A stretch of DNA of 64,000 nt, taken from assembly GCA_009859145.1 (NCBI GenBank), contig VRVR01000028.1, forward strand, positions 98,438-162,437. Reading direction: 5' to 3'. The translations under genes and the position numbers were made by a program. Under the pieces are notes generated by a model. The model was not told the origin of the DNA and made no database searches. It was given only the letters and a program-made list of their open reading frames with translations. This document shows, piece by piece, positions 28,616-40,200 of the stretch (its first letter is position 1; each line of letters begins with the position of its first letter). The DNA is from Andalucia godoyi (lineage: Eukaryota; Discoba; Jakobea; Jakobida; Andaluciidae).

Positions 28616-30232
28616 ATGGGATTCAGATTGGAAACCGGAAGCGGGCAAACTGCTGTTGACTATTTCCGAGTCGGATTCTCAGTACTAGGCTTCTTGATGA
28701 TTTCCACGCTTTTAATTTGTTCTAGATGGAATCATCGTCGGGCAAAATCACACAATGACAGTCTCGATGCATCTCGGGCGCGAGCGCCTGCCCGAGCATC
28801 CAGGAATACACGTCCTGCAGATGCATTTCTTGATGAAAAATGTGAACTGCACGAGTCGCTGATTGCTTCTCATCGTCAGAGACCATCTAACACTGCGTCC
28901 AGTGTGGTGGATGCGCATGCCGACATCTTGGAATTGAGCAAGTATCATGAGATGGTTCTGGATCGGTTGGTCGACTTACCACACCTCCCACAACTGATGC
29001 TGCAAATGACTGGGTACTGGTGGGTGTATCGATATTCAGCTACCAAGTATACCAAGCGTGCAACTGTGTATTCTCGATTGGCAGTTACATGTGCATTCTT
29101 GTTCATGATCGTGATGCTTGTGTTTCCCGGTCTTGCGCAACGAACTGGAAAAAGCATCGTGAACGCAATACTGCTGTTTGTCGTGTTTTCTTTTGTGTTT
29201 GCGTTTCTCTGTCAGTCATGGAGGTGCTTCTCTAAGCTGGGTGCATTATTTTTTGTGGCCTTGCCGTCTGCAAAATCGTCGCATTTTGCAAGGGTTCGAA
29301 GTGTTTGGAACTGGGTTTCGTTGGTTGGATTCATCATGAGCATTGTCCTCGGTGGTTCTTTTGCGTTCATTTGTTCCTTTTCTTCGAATGATGACAGTGC
29401 CTCCGACGGCGCATATACTGGCCATTTTATCGTTGAGCTATTTGTGTTTTTGTTCTTCATTGATTTTATTGTTTTCTTTGCGATAAGCAATTCTCTGACT
29501 GCGTTAGCAGCCACTGGCGCTGTTACCCAGGTGATGGGGTCCATTATCAATGGCAAATTGGTGGAATGCTGCTCGGGATCGAAGGGGCGTTCGCATTCAC
29601 TGTTCCGATCAGTCGTCGGAAGCTTCTCTCATTTCGCGTATATGATGCCGTCGATCACAACGTCTGCATCGTATCTTCTCAGTCCTTCCTTGATCATGTT
29701 TAGTTGGCTCATGGCATTCGGCATTTATTTCCAATTTGGACGATCACAAGCTGCTGTCACCAACTCAGATGACATTCCGTTCTTTCTCCTTTTTTTCATT
29801 TCTTCATTTTGCACGTTCACAATGATAATGACAGCGTTGATCCCTTGTGCATTCTCGTCTGAGCAGTTCAGGCGATACAAACGACTCCTCTCGTATCTTT
29901 TATGCGGCTATCGGGATTTTCACTTCAACATGCTTCGTCCACATTCGAAAGCGTCTGGTCGACATTGGACAGCGCTGTGCGTGGATCTTTCCGACAATCC
30001 ATCCGTCACTGCGAACCCCGATTCGCTGGGGGACTTTTTCGCAGATCCCGCAGAGAGGAGTGTTGTTCGTGACGCCTTTCTCTTTGCGTCATTCAACGAC
30101 GTGTCTTTTTCTGTGCTGAATACACGCATCTCGATGTCTACACTAGGCACACTGACTTCCGCCTATGTGACAATTCTCCTCATTTCCGTCCAGGCGTACA
30201 GCACGGAGTCGTTCTTGGGGTTCACGCTGTAA
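28616..30232 (+). CDS. Multipass membrane protein, possible gustatory-receptor-like
   Basis: From the ATG at 28616 the product has 538 residues. Helices lie at about 13-35, 150-172, 178-200, 232-256, 272-298, 358-378, 392-417 and 508-530. Between the first and second is a polar stretch with Arg/Ala repeats. The last helix reads STLGTLTSAYVTILLISVQ, after DVSFSVLNTRIS. A terminal helix ending in (T/S)Y-x-L-x-Q preceded by such a segment is the hallmark of the insect gustatory/odorant receptor superfamily and its protist GRL relatives. Seven core helices with a long N-terminus would fit. This is a pattern-based guess; I can only be sure that it is a polytopic membrane protein. Confidence 0.8.
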   Translation: MGFRLETGSGQTAVDYFRVGFSVLGFLMISTLLICSRWNHRRAKSHNDSLDASRARAPARASRNTRPADAFLDEKCELHESLIASHRQRPSNTASSVVDAHADILELSKYHEMVLDRLVDLPHLPQLMLQMTGYWWVYRYSATKYTKRATVYSRLAVTCAFLFMIVMLVFPGLAQRTGKSIVNAILLFVVFSFVFAFLCQSWRCFSKLGALFFVALPSAKSSHFARVRSVWNWVSLVGFIMSIVLGGSFAFICSFSSNDDSASDGAYTGHFIVELFVFLFFIDFIVFFAISNSLTALAATGAVTQVMGSIINGKLVECCSGSKGRSHSLFRSVVGSFSHFAYMMPSITTSASYLLSPSLIMFSWLMAFGIYFQFGRSQAAVTNSDDIPFFLLFFISSFCTFTMIMTALIPCAFSSEQFRRYKRLLSYLLCGYRDFHFNMLRPHSKASGRHWTALCVDLSDNPSVTANPDSLGDFFADPAERSVVRDAFLFASFNDVSFSVLNTRISMSTLGTLTSAYVTILLISVQAYSTESFLGFTL

Positions 30233-30424
30233 CCGCCTCTCGGGGCTGGACGATCACCTTTCCTTTTCCTTGCTGTCGTAGTGCTTGGGATACAGCAGTT
30301 TCTATCTTTCGAGGCGGATTTCCTCTCGAGGTGCTTTCACAAAATTTAAACAAAATCCGTTTTCTCCTTTTCTTTTGTATTTCGCAACGTTCATTTTTCA
30401 TTTTAGTTCAGTAAACGTATTAGG

Positions 30425-33400
30425 ATGGCCAAGAAGAAGCAAGTCGTACCCGCCGTTTCTTCCGACCAAGAAGATGGCCACGGGCAGCATCCACCATTGT
30501 CCGACAGGTCTTCCTCCAGTTCTTCCGGCTTTTCAGCAGGAGAAGCCGAAATTGAAAGACTGAAAGAAATTGCAAAAAAAAGTATGTATATCAGATTCAA
30601 GGTAATTTTCGAAGCAGGTTATCTTATTTTTATTTTTTAATTAATCAAAATAATCATAATCATAACCAACGTTCTTTGTTCACGTGCTGACAATTTCGGA
30701 GCGATTTTCCTCTTTTAATACATACGTTTTTGAATAGGAAGGCAAAAGAGAATTGATGAAGCACGTGCCGCCGCACAGGAGGAAGCAGAAGCAGCGCGTC
30801 TTGCTGCAGAGTCTAAAAGCAAGCGCAACTCCAGTATGTTCTTCCCTGTTCTGCCTGTTTCTTCTTCTGGCGTCCGTGCTAGCAGAGAATGACTAATGAC
30901 GAATGACTGAAAAATGATAATGGTTCCAGGAAACAAATCACGATCTGCAACTGGTTCGCGCGGCCACTCCGCTGGCATCGGTCGCGACACTCCCTTGGAC
31001 GATCCAGAATATGAAGAAGCGTTTCGGGCAGCGCGTCTCCAGTCACAACTCGAGGACCTCCGTATGTTCCTCCGCCTTTTAATTTTAGTGTTTCGGTTTT
31101 TGCCGGATATCTAACTGTTCATCTGCAGGGCTCAAACGAAAATCAAAATCACCGAAAGATGGGACACTGTCGAAGGCATTCATTGATATTGAGGATCCCA
31201 TAAGAGAAAAGGTCCATGCTGGTTTGCCTGTGAATGACCATGAGATTCCACCACATTTTCGAGAATATATGAGTTATGCTCGCGCTGCAGTGTTCATAGT
31301 GTTCGCTTCCATTGTCTGCATCACGTTGATTGGTTACCACGCGTACTTTGGAGGCGTTCTCATGATCATGAACACCGAGTATCTGAAAGGTTTCTACGTA
31401 TTCCGTCAGAGCGATGACAGCGATGTTTCACTGTTTGTGCATCACGACGGATCGGTGGGCCTTTTCACAAAACCAGAGTCTCACGAAATTACAGAATTCC
31501 AGCTGTCAGACGAAATAGATCGGGTACTTCGTTTCAGCGGAGATGAAGGAACTGAGGCTACTGTTGGGAAACTGTCGCTGTACACAGCGCAGGACTCGGT
31601 TACCGCCACCCTTTCACCGTCTGTGAATCCTGCTGTTTCATCAGTGAGCATGAATTTTTATACGAAGCCGAAAGGGAATTTCTCTGACGGACTGTTACGA
31701 GAATCTTCTGCCACTGGACTTGTAGAGGTTTCGTCCATTTTCGATGTTCAGAGTGTCGGTACTGTGAATGGTTCAGCTTATGTTGTCGGCCCGTTCACCA
31801 TCTATGGCAGCGGAAGAGGTGCTGTCTGCGATTATTCAGGCGACCCAGGATGCGTGGATTTCCAGTTCGTGCATGGCGAAGATGGAGGCTTCCGCATCGA
31901 CCGAATTAACAATTATTACGCAAAGGACTCGGATCTGCAGCGGTCCATGCTGATCGGAGTATCTGCTGCAGGAGAACTTGCGTTCGACGCTGTTCTGAAA
32001 GTTAATCTGGAATCCCGAGTCAATTACACCATTAGCAGTCACTACATGTCCGTTGCTTCTGCGCTGTTTCGCTCCGTGGACAGTCATTCGATTTTCGATC
32101 TCTACTCGTGGAACTTTTCAACCTACTGGAGTTTTGAGAGGGAGCTTGCTTCTGACAGCAACCAAGCCTCCAAGTTCACCATGTACGCTGATCATCTTCG
32201 GCAAAACCTGCGGTTTCGGAAAGGGACGGCGGATGATCTCGTTGTGTTTCAACAACCGCTTCCAGCCTCTTCTCTTGCTGCACGCACCCCAATGACAATG
32301 TTTGTGTACAACACTCCGAGAATGGTTTTCTCACAAAGCGACAAATTCTTGTCGACAACGAAAGGCATTTCAACCGAGTTTGGCAGCAACACCAAATCTT
32401 CCACGATGTTCCTAACCACAAGAAGAGAGGAGCGCCCATACGTAGAAATAGCATCCGGGTCATCAAAAACGACAATTTCTCACAACATCAGAGACATTAA
32501 CCCTTTTCTTACGCGGTACCAGTTTCTTCTTACAGGAAAGCCGTATTCTGCAACTGGGGATTTTGTGTTTGAAACTTCGGAGGACATTTCTCTGGGGAAG
32601 GCATTTCTCGTGAAGAAGACCGTCTTGTCGATCATCTCGGGTTCTTTCAGCAGCTCGGCGTATCTTGGGTCCCTTGCCCAGAGGACTGTTTTGAATTCGC
32701 CGGGCAATTCGACACTGCTGGTGTTGTGTTCTCATGCTTCTTCTCCTTGTTCTGTTGTATTTTTCACTCTTTGGGGGTCGTTTTCGCTCAAAAGCAATGC
32801 GTCTGCAGCAGACGGAGTGAGCTCCTTCACTGTTTCAGCGATCCCGTTCGGGTCAAGCTCGAAGGACGTGCTGCAGTATCGTCATTCATCCCAGGATCGA
32901 ACGCTTCGCATGAGCACTGTGAATTTCATTGTCCAAAACGTCTTTGGAGACTTTGCCAAGACTGCGATTACTGGGTCATCGGCATACGTATCGCTGGCTG
33001 CTCCCTTGGGCGATGCCGTGGCAATACTGTCGCTGAATCAGACCGATATTGGATACTCCTTGGGTTCGTCGAATTCTTCCTTGAACATCGAATTACTCAG
33101 CAGATCCGATCCGACCAGATCGTTTTCTCACATCCGCGTACTGGATCGAACTTCGGTATTCGTGCACTCCGCTTCCTGCAGCCTCGCTGGCTCGATATCT
33201 CAAGACCCGTTTCACACGGATCCTCTGATCACCAACCGCGGGATCTTCAACTCGACCGTGCACGTGCTGAGCGGTCTGAAGTTTTACCGTGATGCCTTTT
33301 CCATCATGACCATGCAAAAAGTGTCTCCTTTTGCAAGTACAGTCTTCAATCTTCCCAGTGCTCTAGTACTTGGAGCGGCCAGCTTTGCGGTTTCGAAATC

Positions 33401-35074
33401 CCTCCTCGTTGAAGGAGTCGGCTTGATGGGCTCTTCTGCGTCCATTATACGTATGGTTTTTTCTGATTCTTCTTTATTTGTTTATTTGATTATCCAGTTA
33501 GTCGTTTAATTTTAATCTGTTGTTGCTGCTGTTGTTGTCGTGGTGGTGGTGGTGGTGGTGGACTCGCACGGTTCTAACAATATCTTTATCTTTATTCTTT
33601 TTGGATTGTAGGAGATTTGGAGATACGGAATGGCTCCTTGTTCTTCGGTAGCGCTTCGGATTTGCGAATCTACGTGCAGAATTCATCTGTCATAGTCTTC
33701 AACTGCAGCGTACTCGTCAAAGGTACATTGACAACGGACATTGCTCGCTTCCTTGGAGTCCTGAAGGTTGACGGAACCGAACTGCGCATACCAAAGGACG
33801 TTTCTGCAGGAAAGACTGCAATCATTTTCCGCAGCTTGTCTGCGTCTCCAGCTGTTCGTCCGGCGCTTACCCATTCCGGTTCGGAGCTTGCCCTCAATGC
33901 CTCACTGTTTCGTTCCCTGCGCAATTTAAAGATCGCCAAAGACTTGGTCGTTGTTGGCGATGTGCAGGCTTCTTTTTCGACAAATCCCGGATTCGGAATG
34001 TCTTTCCTTGATTCTGGGACTGAGACTTCTCCTCCTCAACGAACGGGGATCTTCATACACCTAATTGTTGGCAATGATGGAAGATTTATTGCAGCCTATA
34101 AAGAAGGCCAGAACGGGGCTCTGAAAACTTCCTATTGTCAAGACTCGCTCTGCAGATCCGTGAAGATCTCCAAGATTGTTCCAGACAAGGTGGTCGGAAG
34201 AATCGGCTTCTGGGTATCCCGTCGTGGCTTCCCGCAAATTGTTTACGCAGGAGAAGATAATGCGCTTCGAGTTGTTACGTGTGCTGACTATGCGTGTCTG
34301 ACGACGCTTCCTATTCGAAAAATCGCAGATTGCACATTTGGTGATACAATCAGTGCCATGATTGGCGCACACGGATTTCCGATGATCGCACATGTCGGTG
34401 CTTCGTCAACTGTCGTTACGTATTGCAGCGACGATCTTTGTGATACGTTCGCGTCGACTGTGATTGATATTGGAAAAGCCGCCTACATCAGCATGGCTGT
34501 GGGGCCCGATTCTTTTCCGCTGATCGCTCTGTATTTTATTGCGTCGTCTTCCATCAAGGTTGTGAAGTGCGGGGACATCCGGTGTGCGGACAGTTCACGA
34601 TTCAGGTCCGTTGCCGTGGACGGTTCCGGAACGGTTGCAGGCGCGTTTGTGGATCTCAAGTTTGGAAACGATGGTCTCCCGATTATGTCGTACCAGCAGG
34701 AGAACGCCCTCCGTATCGTTCACTGCCGTTCCCAGGACTGCTTTACACGCGACTTGACGACTGTTGACTCCAATCCTGACGGAGCGTCCACTGGAGAATG
34801 GACTTCTCTCCAGTTCGGTGTGGACGGCATCCCAATTGTTGCCTTTTACAATTCCGCAGGCCGTAATCTGCGATTCGCACGCTGCAGGGACGAGACATGC
34901 GTGACTGGAGCGTCTGTTGTGACTGTCGATGACTCGGGAAACTGCGGCAAGTATGTTTCCTTGATTCTGGGTCCAGATCTCGCACCAACAATGGCTTACT
35001 TTGACGAATCTGTTTCCCGTGCAAAGTTCCTGCACTGCTCCAACCCGTTCTGCATTCCCTATGCTCGGTTTTGA
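30425..35074 (+). CDS. Type II membrane protein with seven Cys-paired repeats, five exons
   Basis: Exons are 30425-30581, 30738-30833, 30930-31061, 31129-33450 and 33612-35074, coding for 1389 residues. All four introns are phase 1 and begin GTATG; several have CTAAC-like branch sites. Residues 1-52 are K/S-rich, and 53-128 are charged helix (RRQKRIDEARAAAQEEAEAA). A single membrane helix lies at about 177-202 (FIVFASIVCITLIGYHAY), so the large C-terminal part should be outside the cell or luminal. Residues 203-900 are S/T-rich with many N-x-S/T sites. Residues about 1050-1389 hold seven repeats of about 45-50 residues of the form DG(F/L)P(I/M)(I/V)(A/S)Y ... LR(V/I)V.C.(D/S)..C, consistent with a seven-bladed propeller. 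The family is unknown; a surface adhesion or sensing role is inference. Confidence 0.85.
33540..33561. repeat. GGT trinucleotide repeat inside intron 4
   Basis: About seven GGT units lie inside the last intron (33451-33611) of the type II membrane-protein gene. Confidence 0.85.
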
Positions 35075-35536
35075 AGCTGCATTTTCTCTTAAATTCAGAA
35101 ATGAAAAGGGAATCGGAAGGAAGGAATTCTCTCTGCACAACAACAAGAGCACCATCGAAAAATTCTTATTATTTACTTCCTTCTTCTACGCTATCAGAGT
35201 GTCCTGGCAATTCGAAAACGACGACGTGCGACGCCTGGATTGGGGACACCGTCACGGTGCTTTGTTTTCCCAGCAGCAAGCGGCAACCAAGATTATCCGG
35301 ATCCGCGGCGAGAGACAAGGACATAAAGGGGAAGCCCGAGGCCAACTCCGAACATTGCTGCAAAGAACACACGAACGGATCCAACAGAAGGTGGCGCGTT
35401 TCCTCCATCAAACAACAGAGGCTGTATTCAATATTAGTATCAGTGGTCAGTCAGAAAAACACCATGAACGAAATAGAACAAGAACAATGACGATCGCCGC
35501 TTTTGTTTCCTTCTTTGCAAAATCGACAAGAAAACC

Positions 35537-35543
<7 letters not shown>

Positions 35544-35576
<33 letters not shown>
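35544..35576. repeat. AC dinucleotide repeat
   Basis: A pure AC/CA tract of about 33 bp is followed immediately by about four ATCA units. Confidence 0.92.
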
Positions 35577-35579
<3 letters not shown>

Positions 35580-35734
35580 AATCAATCAATCCATGCAGAG
35601 AAAGAAAACATCTCGCCAAGAAAATAGTTCGGAACCTAAAACAACATACAGGGTTGTGGCTCCCACGAACCACGGTGCGTGAAGCATCAAGAAGGCGACG
35701 AGAAAACATTACAAACTGAAGCTACGAGCTACGA

Positions 35735-35756
35735 GCAACGGGCAACGGGCAACGGG
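35735..35756. repeat. GCAACGG tandem repeat
   Basis: Three exact heptamer units plus one base. The unit resembles the GGGGCAA repeat at 63087-63122, also in the 3' space of a gene. Confidence 0.85.
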
Positions 35757-35942
35757 AAGATGAAAGGCTATGCAACGTAAGAAAAAAAAAAAAGAAAAAA
35801 CAAAACACACGTGTGAAGAAAACGACTGAAAAACCAAACAAGGAGTCCGACTTCTCGAATGCCCCAGCGATTCCCAAAAATACGTGCGTACGCATAGATG
35901 GTACACACGCATAGGAGTCACGACGCCCGGAAAAAGGTCCCA

Positions 35943-36383
35943 CTACAGTCGCGATTGCACCTGCATCTGGGGTTGCAGAACATTGCATTTGCCCGAGGTG
36001 TTTGCGGCGCGGATGTCCATCGGGGAATAAGCACGACGCGAGAACACGTCGTCTTGCATGGCCGACTCTCCGGCAATGCGGTTCAGCACTGGATGATTGA
36101 TTCTGTGTCTGAGCTGTGTCAAGTCGTCCTCGGCTACCTCGACAAGCTGGAACTCGAGCTGGAGCATTTGCGGCGGGGTGTCGAGCCGCAGCAGAACTTC
36201 AGAGATCCGCTTCATGTATGACGGACGCGTATGGATGCAGAGCAACGGACGCCCGGGCTCGTCACCTCCAGATCCACCGTCCGTCATCGAGGGCGGCACA
36301 TACGCCTTCACAGAGGACTGCAGCAATGGAAGTGGTGTCGACAATGCTTCGTGGCCCCCGCTCGAGCTTCCGTTGCTCGTCAT
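35943..36383 (-). CDS. Small protein with secretin N-domain-like segment
   Basis: The 146-residue product starts MTSNGSSSGGHEALS. Residues 1-48 are S/G/P-rich. Residues 49-88 read RPLLCIHTRPSYMKRISEVL, then LRLDTPPQMLQLEFQLVEV. The pattern LL(I/C)..T.x.x.M..I...L..LD.PP.....LE..(I/L)VEV is that of the N-domains (N1-N3/secretin_N) of bacterial type II/III secretins and PilQ. Residues 90-146 are polar, without the secretin barrel. Some protists carry mitochondrial homologues of the type II secretion system, in which an N-domain protein can be encoded apart from the barrel; this gene could be such a component. No strong targeting peptide is seen, and the identification rests on one motif, so it is tentative. 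It is divergent from an 88-residue gene. Confidence 0.6.
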   Translation of the reverse strand: MTSNGSSSGGHEALSTPLPLLQSSVKAYVPPSMTDGGSGGDEPGRPLLCIHTRPSYMKRISEVLLRLDTPPQMLQLEFQLVEVAEDDLTQLRHRINHPVLNRIAGESAMQDDVFSRRAYSPMDIRAANTSGKCNVLQPQMQVQSRL

Positions 36384-36530
36384 TCCATAATCCTCTCCGC
36401 GAAAACTCCCCCCTCACAAACAAACAAACAATAGCTTTCTCCGTCTCTCGGCGTTCTTGAAACCAGTATTTGTGCCCCACCTCAAAAAAAAAACAACAAA
36501 AAACAACAACAAACTGACTGCTCAACCATC

Positions 36531-36859
36531 ATGCCAACCATTCGCAAGCGAGTGAGTCCTTGGCATCCACCGTATAGCACGCATAGTTTACCTCGCTCAT
36601 CCAGAAATTTCAGATAGCGTTCTTCCGCTCGCCTTTTTTCATCCATGCCAGTCCATCGTCATCCCGGCACATCTGGATCGAGATGGAAAAAGATGACACA
36701 GTACGGGCCATGTCTGTTTTTGAAGAACGCTTCGGAGCTGAATTCACATTCGGTTCCGATGCACGACTGAATGCAGACGGCCAGCAACGATCAGCCATGC
36801 AGCATGCTGAGTGTGTGAGGATGCAGGACTGCATTGCGAGCTGCGACGTTGGGCCTTGA
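36531..36859 (+). CDS. Small two-exon protein, 88 residues, unknown
   Basis: Exon 1 (36531-36551) encodes MPTIRKR. A 62-nt intron starts GTGAGT and ends ATTTCAG. Exon 2 (36614-36859) gives IAFFRSPFFIHASPSSS, then EMEKDDTVRAMSVFEERFG, AEFTFGSDARLNADGQQ and the Cys-containing end AECVRMQDCIASCDVGP. The splice restores one frame across sequence that otherwise stops. The start MPTIRKRIAFFRSPFF is basic and hydrophobic, like a short mitochondrial presequence. Three Cys near the end are spaced C-x5-C-x3-C. I recognise no family. It shares a 147-bp promoter with the divergent secretin-N-like gene, so the two may be co-expressed. Confidence 0.5.
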
Positions 36860-37208
36860 ACAAGCTCCACATTGGAGCCCGGTATGGAGGGTACAAAAGG
36901 GTCGCTCCTGCGAGCTGCTGCCATTCTGGTCTCCTGATGTTTAGCAATTACCTGCTGCCAACGTTCTGGAGTCGACGCGAGGGTGCCTTTTTTAATTATC
37001 CGATTGTCATGCATCGCTGCTGCAGTGTACGGACCAGCGTATTCACAACTGGGAGCTATGTAGAACGGTTAAAAATGTGGGACACATGAATGTACAAAAT
37101 ATTGAATACAATGCGTTACAACAACACATCCATAAAGGAAGGAAAGGGAGGAAGAAAGGAAACAGCGAGGGGAAAAAGAAAAAAGAAAGGGGGAAACGAT
37201 AAAAGGAA
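36860..37208. other. Intergenic region between convergent genes
   Basis: This 349-bp stretch lies between the 88-residue gene and the stop of the LRR/coiled-coil gene. A G/A-rich run (about 37136-37200) lies close to that stop. I see nothing else. Confidence 0.3.
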
Positions 37209-40200
37209 TTACTGAAATTCAGCAATGAGTTTGAGAGCTTCTTCCAACTCGCGATCTTTGGAGCGCAGACGATCTTCATAGGAGGACGAATCACGTCTTA
37301 GATCCTCCATTTGAGAATGCAACGCTCGTCGGATCGCCTCTGCAGACTGCCGTTCTTCTTCGGAAGCGCGATACTTGGCTTCAAGCATAACCGCTCGAGA
37401 ATGTTCATCCTCCCAGCGCATCTTTTCCACTCCGACAGCCTGCTCACTTTCTGACGCCCTACGCTTCCAGAACTCCAACTGGGTGGCTACAGCCTTATGT
37501 CCAACATCCAGCTGTGACACCCGATCGGACACCGAAGAATACATGCCCTGCAAGGAAGAGAGTTGCTCCGAAACAACCTGCAACTCAGAGCGCAGCCGCC
37601 GCGATTCATCGTCCGATGCTTGCCGCTCTCTTCGCTCAGAATCAAGAGCAGCGTACGCATTCTGGAGATCATGACGAAGACGACGCGCTTCCGCCTCAGC
37701 CGTCAGCAAAAGCTCAGTGTTTCTGGTCAATTCGCCCACAGTGGATTCAAGCAACTGCTCAATTTCGGATTTGTCCTTCACTGAAGCTTCAGCAGCTCTC
37801 CACTTCTCTTCCACACCTTTCATGGAGCGCAACTCGGCGTCAAATCTCGAACACTGCGCTTCGGCGCGCTGCAGAGACACACGCTGCTCTTCTCCTTTGC
37901 GCTGCAATTCCACAATGACCTGGTCTCTACGAGATAGCTCCGTCTTCAGTTGAACGATTTCCCGAGCAGATTCATCCACCAGTGCAGAGTGCTCGGCGGT
38001 GACCGAAGTATTTCGAACCGCCAGCGCACGACATTCTCTTTCCTTTTCGGTGCCAAATGACCGGAGAGAGTTGCATTCATTTTGCAGCGTTTCCAGCGCA
38101 TTTTCCAACGCCAACCGTTCGTTTTCCTGGACAGTAAACGCTTCTGAGATTCTCTTCATTTCGCGGTTCGACGCTTCCAGCAGATGCGACAGTTCGGCAA
38201 CGTGTTTTTGGGTTTCCGCAAGCTGAACAGTGCAGTCGTCATTGTGCTTGATCTGACTGGAAAGCTGTTGCTCACGCGAACGCGACTGCTGAAGTTCTTC
38301 CAGGAGAGTTTCATGTGCGGACTTGAGATCATCAATTGAGCGATGTGCCTTGTCGAGCTCGTCTAGACGAGCTCGATACGACGACTCGATGCGTGCCCGT
38401 TCAGAAGACGTCTGGCGAAGGCGATCTGACAACAACTGAACAGTGGCTCGAGAAGACGTGATCTTCTCTTGTGCAACGGCCAATGCAGCCCCATATTCAT
38501 TCATCCTATGCACAGACGCATGAAACAGAGAGACGAGCTGAGCAACCTTTTCGTGAGCACTGAGCGATCGGCTCACGGACAGACCATTGCTTGAAGAACC
38601 ACTCAAGGACTGGTTCTCAGGGAGAATCAAATCTGATTCTAGAATCTCTCGGCAGCGACGGACGAGATCTGCATGATGCACTCGAATGACCGTTTCTTCG
38701 GTTCCATTCGACTCACCTCCCGAGTTCACAGATTGCTGAGGAGAGAATAAGTGCTCGAGATTATTCAGATTGATACCGCTCCCATTTCCCATCCCAGAAT
38801 TTCCAGACGCTCCCCCGTCAAACTTCACATTCTTGGTACTATGGCGGGGAGAAGCAGCACTTGGATGGTGCGCATTTGAGGACGGAGGCGGGAGATCAAA
38901 AATATCATTCATACTACCTGACGAAGAAAGATTGCTGGATTGACGAGCATTGATGGACTGACGGGGAGAGGAGAGAGGGGCATTTCCAGTCGATGGTTGC
39001 GCTACATGCTTCAAAGAGGGGCTCGAGCGATTTGCACTTGGTCCAACCGGCTTAGAATCGTCAGTTCCAAAGCGGGGCGTATGCACCATATGTCTCTTGA
39101 TATTCTCTGAGATTCCCGTGGCAATCGCTTCCTCCTGTGCTTTCGTAATGCTGTTGTGACTGACATCCAATGTATGAAGGACTGCATTCGAACGCAACAT
39201 GTCTAAAAACCCTTGGCCAGCACGGAAGCCAAGCATGTTCCGAATAAGAGACAAGCGCTGCAACGTTCTGTTCTTATCCCGCAGGACTTCAGCAAGGGCA
39301 ACGCCGCCTTTATCCGCGATTCTGTTATTGGAAAGAATCAGCGTCTGCAATGAGCGGTTTGTCCGCAACGAACTGGAAAACGCAAACGCAAAGTCATTGG
39401 CAAGCTTGTTCGATGAAAGATCGAGAAAAACGAGTCGTGAACCCTTGGTTGGCAAATGGCCATCATAATCGTTTCCATCAAGATCAGCGCTATTCAGGTT
39501 TCCTAGAGCAAGAGCGATTGACATTCCGCCAGCATCGGAAACATGGCAATCTTCCATCGACAGCGAAGACAATGAAGGCCATTGCTGCACAAGATTTGCA
39601 ACCTCTTGCGCTCCAGCATCCCCAAGAACGTTCCCGGATAACACTAGCGAGGAGATAGTGAGGCAGAACGGCAAGCAGGCGCACAAGCAACGTAGGTCCT
39701 TCATTTCAAGGCCAACATTTCCCAAATTCAATGAAACCCCAGAGCGAGTTCCAACTGCACTCGGCGCAAGCTGGGAGACAACATCCGCAAGCGGATTTAG
39801 CGCGGAAGCAGCACATCGCGCCTTGTAAATTTCAAGGAACGATGCAGTTGACCCATCGGCGCGATCCACTGCAAATTGATAAGCAGACGAAACCGCATTA
39901 CTGCTTCCACCGGCCGCAGACGAAGACGCGGACGACGAAGCGGATGTTGCTGCGGCTGTTGTTTGGGGAGGTGGCGGGAGGCTCCCCAAAGGCATTCCAG
40001 TGGAGCCACTCCGAACGTCCCCAGTGTCAACATAATAATTATCATTATTATCATTATTATTATTAATATTATTATTGTTGTTGTTGTTATTCTTGTGATT
40101 GTGATTGGTACCGCTGCTGTCATCATTCGCGCTGGAATGCTTGCCATTCGTAGATGTGCTGGCAGTGTGACGAGGAGACGCACCAGCCGATGACCTTGCT

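Larger units (their letters stand above)
35075..35942. other. Intergenic region with several short repeats
   Basis: This 868-bp stretch lies between two convergent genes. It contains an AC dinucleotide tract (35544-35576), an ATCA tetranucleotide tract (about 35575-35591) and a GCAACGG tandem repeat (35735-35756). No coding frame with recognisable content was found. Confidence 0.45.
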
